From positions 1 to 64,000 of the forward strand of contig JAJRRL010000036.1 in assembly GCA_024279495.1 (NCBI GenBank): 64,000 bases of DNA. The letters run 5' to 3'. Both the position numbers and the translations under genes were made by a program. The DNA is from Gammaproteobacteria bacterium (GTDB lineage Bacteria > Pseudomonadota > Gammaproteobacteria > JAJRRL01). Under the pieces are notes generated by a model. The model did not search any database and was not told the DNA's origin. It was given only the letters and a program-made list of their open reading frames with translations. This document shows, in pieces, positions 29,901 through 37,247 of the stretch; the first letter of the stretch is position 1; each line of letters starts with the position of its first letter.

Positions 29901-32900
29901 TATTCTCCTAGCAGTGAATTTAGAAAGATAACGAAATTTGGTGAGAGAACCACCGCATGGTTAACACGCCTGTATGATGAGCCCGGAGGATCCTGTGCTC
30001 AACGTTGTTTTGGTGTATATTACAAAATACAACAAAACGCCTCCTTAAAAAATCGAGCAAGACTACTTGATATTGATTGCACTCACGTTCGATTAGAAAT
30101 AAAAAATACAGAAGGAAAGTGGATTCAAATCGACTTAGGGGGCCGCTCAAATGCTACTGAACGCTATGATAAGAAAAAAACCGTGTCGGATAAGCTCGAA
30201 GGCATTCTTCAAAAAGAAACACCCGAACCTCTAAAACATTTAAAAGCTCCTCTGTCTGATTCAGGCGCCGCGAAGAAAGCTCTTGACAGCCTTGTTACAA
30301 AGAAAAAATCCATTGCTCTAATAAGTCATCCTTCAGAAGTTTTCCAAAAAAGAGCTTACCCTATTCGCATAGTCAGTCAAAATACCGAACAGGCCAGTTT
30401 AACGTTTCTGGAATCAGCAAAAAAAAATAAGAAAGCATGCTTTTTCTTATACGATCGATCACAGCTCAAAGGCAACAAGGATGCCTTGTACCTGGATACA
30501 AAAAAACCAACCATTGCTCAGCGAAACCCTCTATATGAATTTATTAAAGACAATAAAAACAATCCAAATGCTTTTCTTATCATTGATTGGTCTGCCTTTA
30601 GCGGCGCTGAAAAAGTGCGCTTAAACAGCTATCTTGACCCCGACAAAGATAACAGGAGACCGCTAAAAGTCATCGGTATTTGTCAGTCTAACAAAGAAGA
30701 TGCCTCTTTCGAAGGACGATACCAAGGCTCATATAAACTAAATCCCGGTTTAAAAAAGCAAAAAGAGCCAGCCAAAGAGACCATGACTTTAGACTTGAAA
30801 GGACTGAGCGATTGGAAAGCGTCTCTTTTTGGAAAAATCATCCTTGATAACAACCAAATTATCTGGAAAAAATTAGATCTCTTTAAACGCTTAAAATCAA
30901 AGAATCAGCCAATGCAACTGATCTTAAAAAATGCGCCTAAAGAAGCCATCTCTGGCATACAAACATACCTTAATCTCTCAATCGCTCAAGGTTACGCAGA
31001 CTATCATGGTTATCATATTAACATGCCCGAGCAACTCAATATTCAGATTGACCCATCTGACTTTGACTTTACCGAATTCCCCGAAACTCCTTGCGCTATA
31101 GGTGCCTTCAGCTCTCAATTACCCGAAAACGTAAGACTTATCAACAGCGTTCTCTTTGATTACCTCTTAAGCGGCAAGAGCATTGAGGATGGCGTCTACT
31201 CCACCCAAGGCGGCTGGTTAAAAGAGCATGCTGGAAAGAAACTGTCTTTGTTTGTCAGCTCCGAACTAACAGACACACAATGGTATTGCTTGATGCGAGA
31301 AGCTACTGACAGAGGAGTTTCTTTAAAAGTGTATTGCGCTCCAGGAGTCACTCCTCCGAAAGAGCTTAAAACGCAAACCATAGAACCCAAAGAAGGCATG
31401 GCTGTAGAGCAAAACCCTTTTGTATTTATCTGCAAAGACCCCAAAAGAGCTTCTCAAAAGTCTCCTAGTGGCCCAAGCTTTCCGATTGAAGACTACAGCT
31501 ATCAAGACTTAGTGTCTGCTACTCATTACTCAAAAGAAGAGCATTCCTTTTCACACTTTAAAGAGCAAGAAAGCGACATCATAGAAGCATTAAAAGAAGG
31601 CCGTGATATTCAGCTGTATGGTGATTTTTCTCCGTTCCTCCTACAAAGCCTAGAACCTATTTTACTTGATCAGGCCACAGGAAGCTCTCCTCTTAAGGGA
31701 ACCTTGAAACTATTTATCAGTAAAGGATCCGAAGCTAATCTATCTTTCCTACCTAAATCGTGCACAGAATCGATTTCTGATGAAGCTCAAAGACCACCAA
31801 AAGAAACCATGCTTTATCAAGAGAAAAATTACAGAACGCTATTAAGCCTAGATCGTTCAAAAGAAAAAACCGATGGATTCATTGATGCTCGATTAATTTA
31901 TTTAAAAACGGCCATCAATGAACATCCTTTTGTGCATCTTGAAGGCGAAACAGGCGTTGGTAAAACCTTCATTATAAAAGAGCTGGAAGAGCAAAGTCCT
32001 GATCGATACAAAGTGTATCATGAGCTAGACCACATTGAAGAATGGTTGCAAGCTGCCGGCAATAAAACGCATCTACTTTTCTTGGATGAAGCCAATATCC
32101 GTGATATGGAACTTACTTTTCTGGAACCTCTTGCAAACGCCTCTCAGAAATCTATTTTATATAAAGGAAAAATATACGAACTGACCGACAAACATCGCGT
32201 TATATTTGCCTCAAACCCTATCAGCTATGGCGGTGGACGAAAAGTTCAAAAACTGTTTAAAAGAAATAGTATCCCCAAAATATCACTTCAAGCATTGCCC
32301 AATTATGTTGTCTACGAGCGCATGCTAAAGCCTCTTGGACCTTCTAAGATGCCCGAACCTGAATTTAGAGCCATCTGCGAGTCACTGATTAAAGAACATC
32401 ATGATAGCAAGAACTTTAAATCTGCTCGTGACCTACCTGAAGAACTAGAACTGCTATTGGCTAAGAAAGTACTTTCACACCAAGCCCCCGCTGAGTCAGC
32501 TACTGATTTTATATTAACCCCTTCCCTAAGACCAATACAAAAAGATTTAGAAGCGGCCATTTACGTTCGTAAGAATCGCCGTCAGAGAAAAAACACTTCC
32601 GCCCCCGGCAAAAACATTTTCTTGCTAGAAGGCCCTCCAGGCGTTGGTAAAAGTGAGCTGGTTCGTTTTCAATTAAAGCATTCTGGCTATCAGGAGTTTT
32701 CCTCCAAAGAAAGATCTGAAGAAAAGCCCTGTTACGTACGACTAAAAGCCAGCCTTCCTGAAGACGAATTAAAAGAACATATGCGTGATGTATTCAACAA
32801 GGGACATGTTGCCTGGATCGATGAATACAACAGCTTGCCGGAAGAAATCACCCAATGGTGCAATGCCTTTGCTTCTGGGCTGGATCCTGACACAAAACAA

Positions 32901-33578
32901 AGAGCAGAAACCGGCGGCTTTATGATTATTGGTACCTGCAATGGTATTCACTTGGAAGGCCGAAGAACCATCGACAAATCACAGCGTGGGCGAGCAACGA
33001 CTCGTTCCATAAAAAAACCCAACCAAGAAGACATAGCAGAAATCATAAAACACAAATACCCTAAACTCGATGGTGAAAAACGAGCCACCATTAGCCAAAC
33101 TTTAAGCGATCAAGTCGAGAATGATCCGGCTTTTTCAACCCGAGAAATCATTCCTAAAGTAGCTCATCTTATTCTTCAAATGGACAAAGAAAAAATAAAG
33201 GATAAGAAGCAAGCTCTTCTCGCAGAGGCTAGTGATTTGGAAAGAAAAACTAAAGCGATCGATAAAGGCAGTCAGAATGGCCAACCTAGACAAGATGCCT
33301 TAATCGCTCTAGGGGTCACAAGCGCCACTGCCGGCGCAATACTACCCTTTTGCTTCTATGCCACACACACAGCCTTTAACGCCCTTAGCGGATCAGCTGG
33401 CGGTATTGCCATCATGGGTGGCCTGGTACTGGCAACCCTTGTGGCCGCCATTGTTTACAAAGTAACTGATGACAAGGCAAGCCGACGCCGAAGCTGCTTT
33501 TTCAATAGAGCCAAGGCTCTTCGAAAGCAAGCAGATAATGGGGCTAAACGCCCGGGGGACAATTCTATTAATACCTGA
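26964..33578 (+). CDS. Giant protein: transglutaminase-like core, two AAA+ modules, C-terminal membrane hairpin
   Basis: A 2204-residue protein that I cannot assign to a named family. Residues 1-55 are Pro/Ala/Ser-rich. About 55-820 is a mostly helical region with a short leucine-rich-like part (about 650-770). About 940-1060 has a transglutaminase/papain-type triad: Cys1011 (GGSCAQRC), His1041 (CTHVRLEI) and Asp1057 (WIQIDLGG). Two AAA+ modules follow. The first has GETGVGKT (Lys1667), Asp1708-Glu1709 and VIFASNP with a GGGRK loop, which is MoxR/midasin-like. The second has GPPGVGKS (Lys1896), Asp1953-Glu1954 and a GTCNG sensor. Two hydrophobic helices lie at about 2112-2167. It is a single gene with an intact frame. 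Role unknown; a large secreted or membrane-tethered effector is one possibility. Confidence 0.9.
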   Translation: MKTSDIKWPKWLIMLPKPKASAVSPAAAFNPAAATSGEAWQSSSTPSQRPEFKTLVLDLHVFQDGIDIGKTQALIHYLQRHGVPVVLCVKTEHGKQFLPLKKGALCARWLKKLSVFDPDTDYKQLAKHEVARDKVATLTPWRGRRLVKLTHNNRWYLAPFSKEEESKKNPKQQAFYVGHCNAHIANAYGKKKVPRGHTGNSLRYANETPLVKKINLSTEDLSPDKISDIIKAHPLHLEQILQTLSERGLFSNEMIESLHSIGNLEKRLYPRIARFIHTHLTPEERPLAANYYIALKGVISTDEIPLERILKETGMYIFHVFDLLNAFPKLWKSFNEIISKGDDRLLENLQTQMRSPFSPVRDVFKNAPPSLLKTCLKMSPIRSLASLSLYLDCFPESIDFLIQENLSLLKANNLTLHHNDIASFSTGLSKIYTSQKEMRPSLRKLYFEVAERIKKEKPLLLPRFKDPRILFEDNEEKIEALFGSMKLNDMPLKNVNQNPVAIRFFSRKYRQKVINTLTKYSAMRLFPYLDPDNTGKISLLFSDLSDKEKLSDSSKDDLAILERLASYCTVEEAKILSKHTPYIRDNGGIFTPFYLPIHNKEQIKFNKELQVGLYESQVLAEDKNLELHHYDKHNLDVIFKHKAETKDAPDTFPGVTYLSIGLLSDDSPIEEWMARFPDLKYIRIDCHEASIEKAYTLLNACDSKRILLGVKQVSISEIPTRTGPIETGILSQFPELTHFYCDKIPPGREDKLKSYCAKNNILLNEPKETSATNNSSQEHIESQQRKHSSSVFIGEDLNEKIRMLESGKSHFNYHEAGKLLNAFGRKLHRFRMKITDLSDNLRKTVDCKAKLNEQELPPPISEELIKKKSETGGDSYCYYFSRKIPAHKEIRLPSADVNEQLLALSSSKKTDLTLYRGEDDFYYVKSNRATEISYLLEAPCFEASSIIQSAKAVDKLLTGKDKETQEIRQILKNYYTNPNYSPSSEFRKITKFGERTTAWLTRLYDEPGGSCAQRCFGVYYKIQQNASLKNRARLLDIDCTHVRLEIKNTEGKWIQIDLGGRSNATERYDKKKTVSDKLEGILQKETPEPLKHLKAPLSDSGAAKKALDSLVTKKKSIALISHPSEVFQKRAYPIRIVSQNTEQASLTFLESAKKNKKACFFLYDRSQLKGNKDALYLDTKKPTIAQRNPLYEFIKDNKNNPNAFLIIDWSAFSGAEKVRLNSYLDPDKDNRRPLKVIGICQSNKEDASFEGRYQGSYKLNPGLKKQKEPAKETMTLDLKGLSDWKASLFGKIILDNNQIIWKKLDLFKRLKSKNQPMQLILKNAPKEAISGIQTYLNLSIAQGYADYHGYHINMPEQLNIQIDPSDFDFTEFPETPCAIGAFSSQLPENVRLINSVLFDYLLSGKSIEDGVYSTQGGWLKEHAGKKLSLFVSSELTDTQWYCLMREATDRGVSLKVYCAPGVTPPKELKTQTIEPKEGMAVEQNPFVFICKDPKRASQKSPSGPSFPIEDYSYQDLVSATHYSKEEHSFSHFKEQESDIIEALKEGRDIQLYGDFSPFLLQSLEPILLDQATGSSPLKGTLKLFISKGSEANLSFLPKSCTESISDEAQRPPKETMLYQEKNYRTLLSLDRSKEKTDGFIDARLIYLKTAINEHPFVHLEGETGVGKTFIIKELEEQSPDRYKVYHELDHIEEWLQAAGNKTHLLFLDEANIRDMELTFLEPLANASQKSILYKGKIYELTDKHRVIFASNPISYGGGRKVQKLFKRNSIPKISLQALPNYVVYERMLKPLGPSKMPEPEFRAICESLIKEHHDSKNFKSARDLPEELELLLAKKVLSHQAPAESATDFILTPSLRPIQKDLEAAIYVRKNRRQRKNTSAPGKNIFLLEGPPGVGKSELVRFQLKHSGYQEFSSKERSEEKPCYVRLKASLPEDELKEHMRDVFNKGHVAWIDEYNSLPEEITQWCNAFASGLDPDTKQRAETGGFMIIGTCNGIHLEGRRTIDKSQRGRATTRSIKKPNQEDIAEIIKHKYPKLDGEKRATISQTLSDQVENDPAFSTREIIPKVAHLILQMDKEKIKDKKQALLAEASDLERKTKAIDKGSQNGQPRQDALIALGVTSATAGAILPFCFYATHTAFNALSGSAGGIAIMGGLVLATLVAAIVYKVTDDKASRRRSCFFNRAKALRKQADNGAKRPGDNSINT

Positions 33579-33632
33579 ATTAGATTTGGTCTTCTTAAAA
33601 ATCCACAATGCGCTTACAGAGATACTCGCGTC

Positions 33633-33704
33633 AAGCGCAAGCTCAATACCGTTTTTCAACGGCACAGGCAAAGGCAGCGGAAAAAAGAGACAATTTCGAC
33701 CTTA
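33633..33704 (+). repeat. Mosaic repeat, TTTCGACCT-ending module (copy 1)
   Basis: A segment beginning TCAAGCGCAAGCTCAA and ending GAGACAATTTCGACCTTAC. The same two ends recur at 33868-33923, and a diverged form recurs at 41850-41910 and 54960-54990. No coding function is seen. Confidence 0.7.
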
Positions 33705-33847
33705 CTTTAGCGTATTTAGATTTCGCTCTGCTGAGTGCTCTTGGATTGATTTGTGAGTACTGTGACGCAATGTACATATTTCGACTGATACAAAGGAAAT
33801 TAATTTATTTTTTTCGCTTTCGAGGCGAGCTGAGCAACGAAGCGCAA

Positions 33848-33923
33848 TGTACATACAGTACATGAGCATTGGAAGCGCAAGCTCAACAAAGACAGCGGGG
33901 AAAAGAGACAATTTCGACCTTAC
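33848..33923 (+). repeat. Mosaic repeat with GTAC hairpin (copy 2)
   Basis: Starts with the hairpin TGTAC-ATACA-GTACA, continues TGAGCATTGGAAGCGCAAG and ends GAGACAATTTCGACCTTAC, immediately next to the terminator of the small RNA on the opposite strand. Related copies lie at 41834, 51508 and (inverted) 60590. Confidence 0.75.
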
Positions 33924-33951
33924 AAAAAAGGGCCGCTTAAAAGCGGCCCTT
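33924..33951 (-). terminator. Rho-independent terminator of the candidate small RNA
   Basis: On the minus strand a perfect stem of at least 9 bp (GGGCCGCTT / AAGCGGCCC, extendable by A:T pairs) with a 2-base loop is followed by TTTTTT. It is the strongest intrinsic terminator in the window. Confidence 0.92.
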
Positions 33952-34108
33952 CGAGTGTCACCACCCCAGCGTGCATCCTTGCAAAAAAGCATTAAGCTTT
34001 TTGTATCACCGTCCCTAGCAATACTTAGCATGAGCTCGACGATGCCATCCTGGCTTTCGACCACATCCTTGTGGCTAATCGTGCTCATACGACTCTGTAC
34101 AAGTCACC
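33924..34108 (-). ncRNA. Candidate CsrA/RsmA-sequestering small RNA (RsmY/RsmZ/CsrB type)
   Basis: On the minus strand about 185 nt end in a textbook terminator. Three GGA motifs sit exactly in the loops of perfect stems: CCACA-AGGA-TGTGG (near 34070), GCCA-GGA-TGGC (near 34050) and TGCA-AGGA-TGCA (near 33980). A fourth, TAGGGACGG, lies in a weaker GTAT...ATAC stem. Hairpin-loop ANGGA motifs are the binding sites of CsrA/RsmA, and repeated presentation of them in an intergenic transcript is the hallmark of RsmY, RsmZ and CsrB. A possible promoter (TTGTGA, 16 bp, TACAGT) would start the RNA near 34108. The 5' end is approximate. Function inferred from structure. Confidence 0.8.
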
Positions 34109-34155
34109 TAAAACTGTAACACAAAAGCCACGACTCACAAGCGCGCACAGGAGAC

Positions 34156-34180
34156 GTCCGGCGTGAGACATACGCCGGAC
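34156..34180. repeat. Perfect 9-bp inverted repeat upstream of the small RNA
   Basis: GTCCGGCGT and ACGCCGGAC flank a 7-base spacer. No T run follows on either strand (the plus strand continues with A-rich sequence), so it is not a standard terminator. It lies about 50 bp upstream of the predicted small-RNA start and could be an operator or the end of an unseen transcript. Confidence 0.5.
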
Positions 34181-34205
34181 AAAAAGAAAAAATAGCTTAA
34201 AATCA

Positions 34206-34329
34206 ATGGGTTACAAGTATTCGTGCGTGTGAATGACACTAAGAGAACCCATATGGACTACCGAAAAGTAGGAAAAAAGACGCAACGGTCTATGGCGAAT
34301 GTCTTCAATAGACTCTTCCCTGACTACTT
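34206..34329. other. Structured intergenic segment, possible RNA
   Basis: Contains several nested or adjacent perfect inverted repeats: ATGGGTT (34206-34212) with AACCCAT (34246-34252), AAGTAG (34266) with CTACTT (34324), and inside the latter GTCTAT (34288) with ATAGAC (34308) plus GGAA with TTCC. The nesting resembles a folded RNA, on either strand. No promoter, reading frame or known RNA family is recognised. The rest of the gap up to ppiD (34330-34470) shows only a weak AGTCAC...GTGACT pairing. Confidence 0.35.
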
Positions 34330-34470
34330 AGCGGCTTCCATTGCCATTTGTTACTACAAGTATAGATGAGAAAACCAAATCAGTCACCCTAAAATCGAGA
34401 AAAATCCAATAAAAAGAGTGACTTAGAGTGGTTATGTGTATCCTATATTGATACATATATGTGGCTGTAT

Positions 34471-36324
34471 TTACTTTGTATGCAGTGCTTTCTTGTCGAC
34501 CTTAATATTAATCGTACTTGTGATGCTTTCCAACAACGCCAGCATAGATAACCTTGCATACTGCACCGTAACGCCTTTTCTTAATTTGGCATAATTTGGC
34601 AAACGATGGAGAGCTTCTAGCTTAAGCGTCTTAACATGACCAACCTGAACAACAGCCGAGGCTCCGTCCGATAAAGCCAAAGAGGCAACAGCCTTACTCC
34701 TGGTCAAGAAAGCCTTATCATGCAAAGCCTGGATATCGACCTTGGCATCACGTTGAATATCTTTCATATACACCCAATGCAGATGATACTGCTTCAAGAG
34801 AGCATCTAACTTGCTGGCTGGCTTTTCTTCTTTTATCAGCTTACTTAAAGTGACAGAAAGCAATGACGCTTTCAGCTCTTTTGATTTCTGCTTAAGAATA
34901 AGCTTAACCTTTGAAGACACGTCACTCAAAGGAAGTGACTGCTTAGGCTTTTGATTGTGAATTCGTAACACGACAAGAGAGCCATCAGAAAGGCGAATCA
35001 CATTACTATTATTCTTATTAAGCCTAACCTCATCTGACCACGAAACCCTTACGAGTCCAGGATCAGCAAACACTCCCTTCCCACCTTCTCTAGAAAAGTA
35101 AGGAGAAGACTTAACTAAAAGCCCTGCTGCTTTTGCTACTGGCGCAAGTTCTTTCGAGTGAATATAAGCAACGTTTGTCAAAAGCTCCTGTTTTTTTGCC
35201 AAAAGTCGAGCGACCCCTTGAGAGCGTAGTTGATTAAGAATGCGTGTTTTCACTGCTGAAAGAGGTAGAAAATCACCTTCTCGCTTAGCAAGAATCTGCA
35301 CCCAAAGGGTATGACCTGATACCTTTAGCTTCTCTGCCTTTTTCGTCTCTAAAAGAGACTTGAAGCGCCCCTGAATGGCTGCTTTCATTTTATCGTAAGC
35401 TAGCCAACGAATCTTTCCAGCATGATGCTTAGCCAATCGGGTCAAGCTCTCGCCCGAAGCCAAGCTCTTACTAATAGCCAGGTCGCTAACAGCTCCCTTC
35501 TTTTTAGAGCGCAAGGTAACCAAACGGTATTTAACAGGAGCTCGGAAAGACGACTGATTGTCTTCGTAGTAGTTTCTGATCGCCTTCGATGCAATCTTCA
35601 TTCCAGCTTGAGCTGCTTTTGGAGTCAGCATAATATAATCGATTGAGATTTGCTCAGGCTGAACAAATTGCGACTTATTCGCTTTATAATAAGCTTCAAT
35701 TTGTTTTTGACTTGGATCAGACACTGTAAGGTCGCCTGGGTGAATCAAGATATAACGGTAGTCTCGGCGTTGCGTTACCCAGCGCGCAAAACGATCTGTT
35801 TCTTGCACTGTTGCAAAAGCAGAACCCAAGACGCCACTTTGAAATTGCATTTGGATCAGCTGATCACCCATCGAAGCAGCAAATTGCTCCAGAGTTTGGT
35901 TCGAACCATTCAAGTAAGCAGAGAATCGCGTAGAGGAAAAAGCACCCTTTTCTTTGAAAGCTCCAGCTTTTTGAATAATACCGCGAATTTGATTATCGGA
36001 ATAAGAAAAGCCCAGGGCCTTGAAACCCTCTTTGATAGCTGTCTTTTGAACCATACGATCTAAAACGACTCGCTTAAACTGCGGTAGCATCTGATCGTTC
36101 AGTGGACCCCGTTTTGACTCGTAGGTTCGTCTTGCTTTGGATAATGAGCGTGAAAACTCTTGCTTGCTTATTTTTGTTGAGCCAACTGTTGCCACAGTTG
36201 AATTCTGACCAAAACCACCATGCAAGTAGGATTGAATTCCCCACAAAGCAAACGACAGGCAGACAACAATAATTAAGACTCGCGCCAACCAACCTTGAAC
36301 TTTTTCATGCATGCTTTGCAGCAT
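34471..36324 (-). CDS. ppiD: Periplasmic folding chaperone PpiD (SurA-like)
   Basis: An inner-membrane-anchored periplasmic chaperone acting on newly translocated proteins. The 617-residue protein begins MLQSMHEKVQGWLARVLIII-like, giving a single N-terminal membrane anchor (about residues 14-31). The SurA_N-type chaperone domain follows (VGSTKISKQEF...), then a poorly conserved parvulin-like region around 250-350 and a long C-terminal domain. The parvulin region lacks obvious active-site motifs, as is also known for the inactive PpiD parvulin domain. The ATG has a strong AAGGAG site. It lies downstream of hupB with two tRNAs between, echoing the E. coli hupB-ppiD order. Confidence 0.88.
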   Translation of the reverse strand: MLQSMHEKVQGWLARVLIIVVCLSFALWGIQSYLHGGFGQNSTVATVGSTKISKQEFSRSLSKARRTYESKRGPLNDQMLPQFKRVVLDRMVQKTAIKEGFKALGFSYSDNQIRGIIQKAGAFKEKGAFSSTRFSAYLNGSNQTLEQFAASMGDQLIQMQFQSGVLGSAFATVQETDRFARWVTQRRDYRYILIHPGDLTVSDPSQKQIEAYYKANKSQFVQPEQISIDYIMLTPKAAQAGMKIASKAIRNYYEDNQSSFRAPVKYRLVTLRSKKKGAVSDLAISKSLASGESLTRLAKHHAGKIRWLAYDKMKAAIQGRFKSLLETKKAEKLKVSGHTLWVQILAKREGDFLPLSAVKTRILNQLRSQGVARLLAKKQELLTNVAYIHSKELAPVAKAAGLLVKSSPYFSREGGKGVFADPGLVRVSWSDEVRLNKNNSNVIRLSDGSLVVLRIHNQKPKQSLPLSDVSSKVKLILKQKSKELKASLLSVTLSKLIKEEKPASKLDALLKQYHLHWVYMKDIQRDAKVDIQALHDKAFLTRSKAVASLALSDGASAVVQVGHVKTLKLEALHRLPNYAKLRKGVTVQYARLSMLALLESITSTINIKVDKKALHTK

Positions 36325-36458
36325 AGCTTACTCCTTGTTTTTGAAACCAAAGTTCGAGGAGAACTCGAGTTTTTGAGCACTCATACTACTTCAATAAAAG
36401 TCCAGGAGCAACGCGTTGTTCTGATTTTAAGTAAGGGCACATCTCTAAGAATAAGAGA

Positions 36459-36535
36459 TGGCGGAGTGGACGGGATTCGAACCCGCGACCCCCGGCGTGA
36501 CAGGCCGGTATTCTAACCAACTGAACTACCACTCC
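36459..36535 (-). tRNA. tRNA-Asp (GTC)
   Basis: A 77-nt tRNA with acceptor GGAGTGG/CCACTCC, anticodon GTC in CCGGC-CTGTCAC-GCCGG, a GCGGG/CCCGT T arm and encoded CCA. It is paired with tRNA-Val 13 bp upstream and lies between hupB and ppiD. Confidence 0.97.
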
Positions 36536-36548
36536 ACATGGTAAATTA

Positions 36549-36624
36549 TGGTGGGTGCTGAGGGGATCGAACCCCCGACATTCGCCTTGTAAGGGCGACG
36601 CTCTCCCAGCTGAGCTAAGCACCC
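36549..36624 (-). tRNA. tRNA-Val (TAC)
   Basis: A 76-nt tRNA with acceptor GGGTGCT/AGCACCC, anticodon TAC in CGCCC-TTACAAG-GGCGA (normal Val form) and encoded CCA. Likely in one transcript with tRNA-Asp, and possibly with hupB. Confidence 0.97.
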
Positions 36625-36726
36625 AACATCAGATATTGCTGATATTTCAAAGAAACACCTGAGTAAGGTCGCCAAAGATATCCGATTTAACAAGCAGAAT
36701 CAAGTACGACCCAAAAAAAAGTTGCT

Positions 36727-37032
36727 TTAAGCTTCTACTTCTTCTTTCTGAACATTAACAGCTTCTTTAAATTGCTTGCCTGCTTTAAATTTAGGCAAAG
36801 TAGCCGCTTTCACCAAAACCATCTCGTCTGTCATTGGCTTTCTAGCCATACGCTCAGCACGGTGGCTCGTTGAAAACTTACCGAAACCCAAAATTTGTAT
36901 TTCATTGCCCGCAGTAGCTTCTGAAATAATTTTATCAAGGCAAGCATCCAATGCTGAAGCAGCTTCTGTACGCTTGATATCTACTGTTGCTGCTATGTGA
37001 TCAATTAAATCTGATTTAGTGATTGTAGCCAT
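36727..37032 (-). CDS. hupB: DNA-binding protein HU
   Basis: Histone-like nucleoid protein that bends DNA. The start is placed at ATG 37032 (MATITKSDLIDHI), which has GGGGAAA upstream; a longer frame of 15 residues is not family-like. Residues follow the HU pattern: KSDLI...A...K, ILGFGKFSTSHRAERMARKPMT (the DNA-binding arm), and PKFKAGKQFKEAVN. The tail KEEVEA is a short acidic extension. The hupB assignment over hupA rests on the neighbouring ppiD. Confidence 0.93.
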   Translation of the reverse strand: MATITKSDLIDHIAATVDIKRTEAASALDACLDKIISEATAGNEIQILGFGKFSTSHRAERMARKPMTDEMVLVKAATLPKFKAGKQFKEAVNVQKEEVEA

Positions 37033-37247
37033 TCTATTATTTCCCCATGTTGTTCCAGTGGACGTATGCGCGTGCAAACGTTTTTGTGAGAGACGAGTTA
37101 TACCAAGGTGGTTCTCCGGCTGTCAAGGAAGCTTCTTAGCGATAGGATACAAAGAGGAAAAGTCACACAAAAACATAGTGTAAATGGGCAAAAAAATACC
37201 TTGGGGTCAGCTTTCCTTAAGAAAGAAATTATTAAATTCCACCCAAT

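Noticed and set aside
33702-34088. A 128-codon open frame on the minus strand across the small RNA
   Set aside because: It runs through a strong terminator stem and into a repeat; its codons coincide with the GGA hairpins. Structure explains the sequence better than coding.
34156-34180. Terminator call for the 9-bp inverted repeat
   Set aside because: No T run follows on either strand; the plus strand continues with A-rich sequence.
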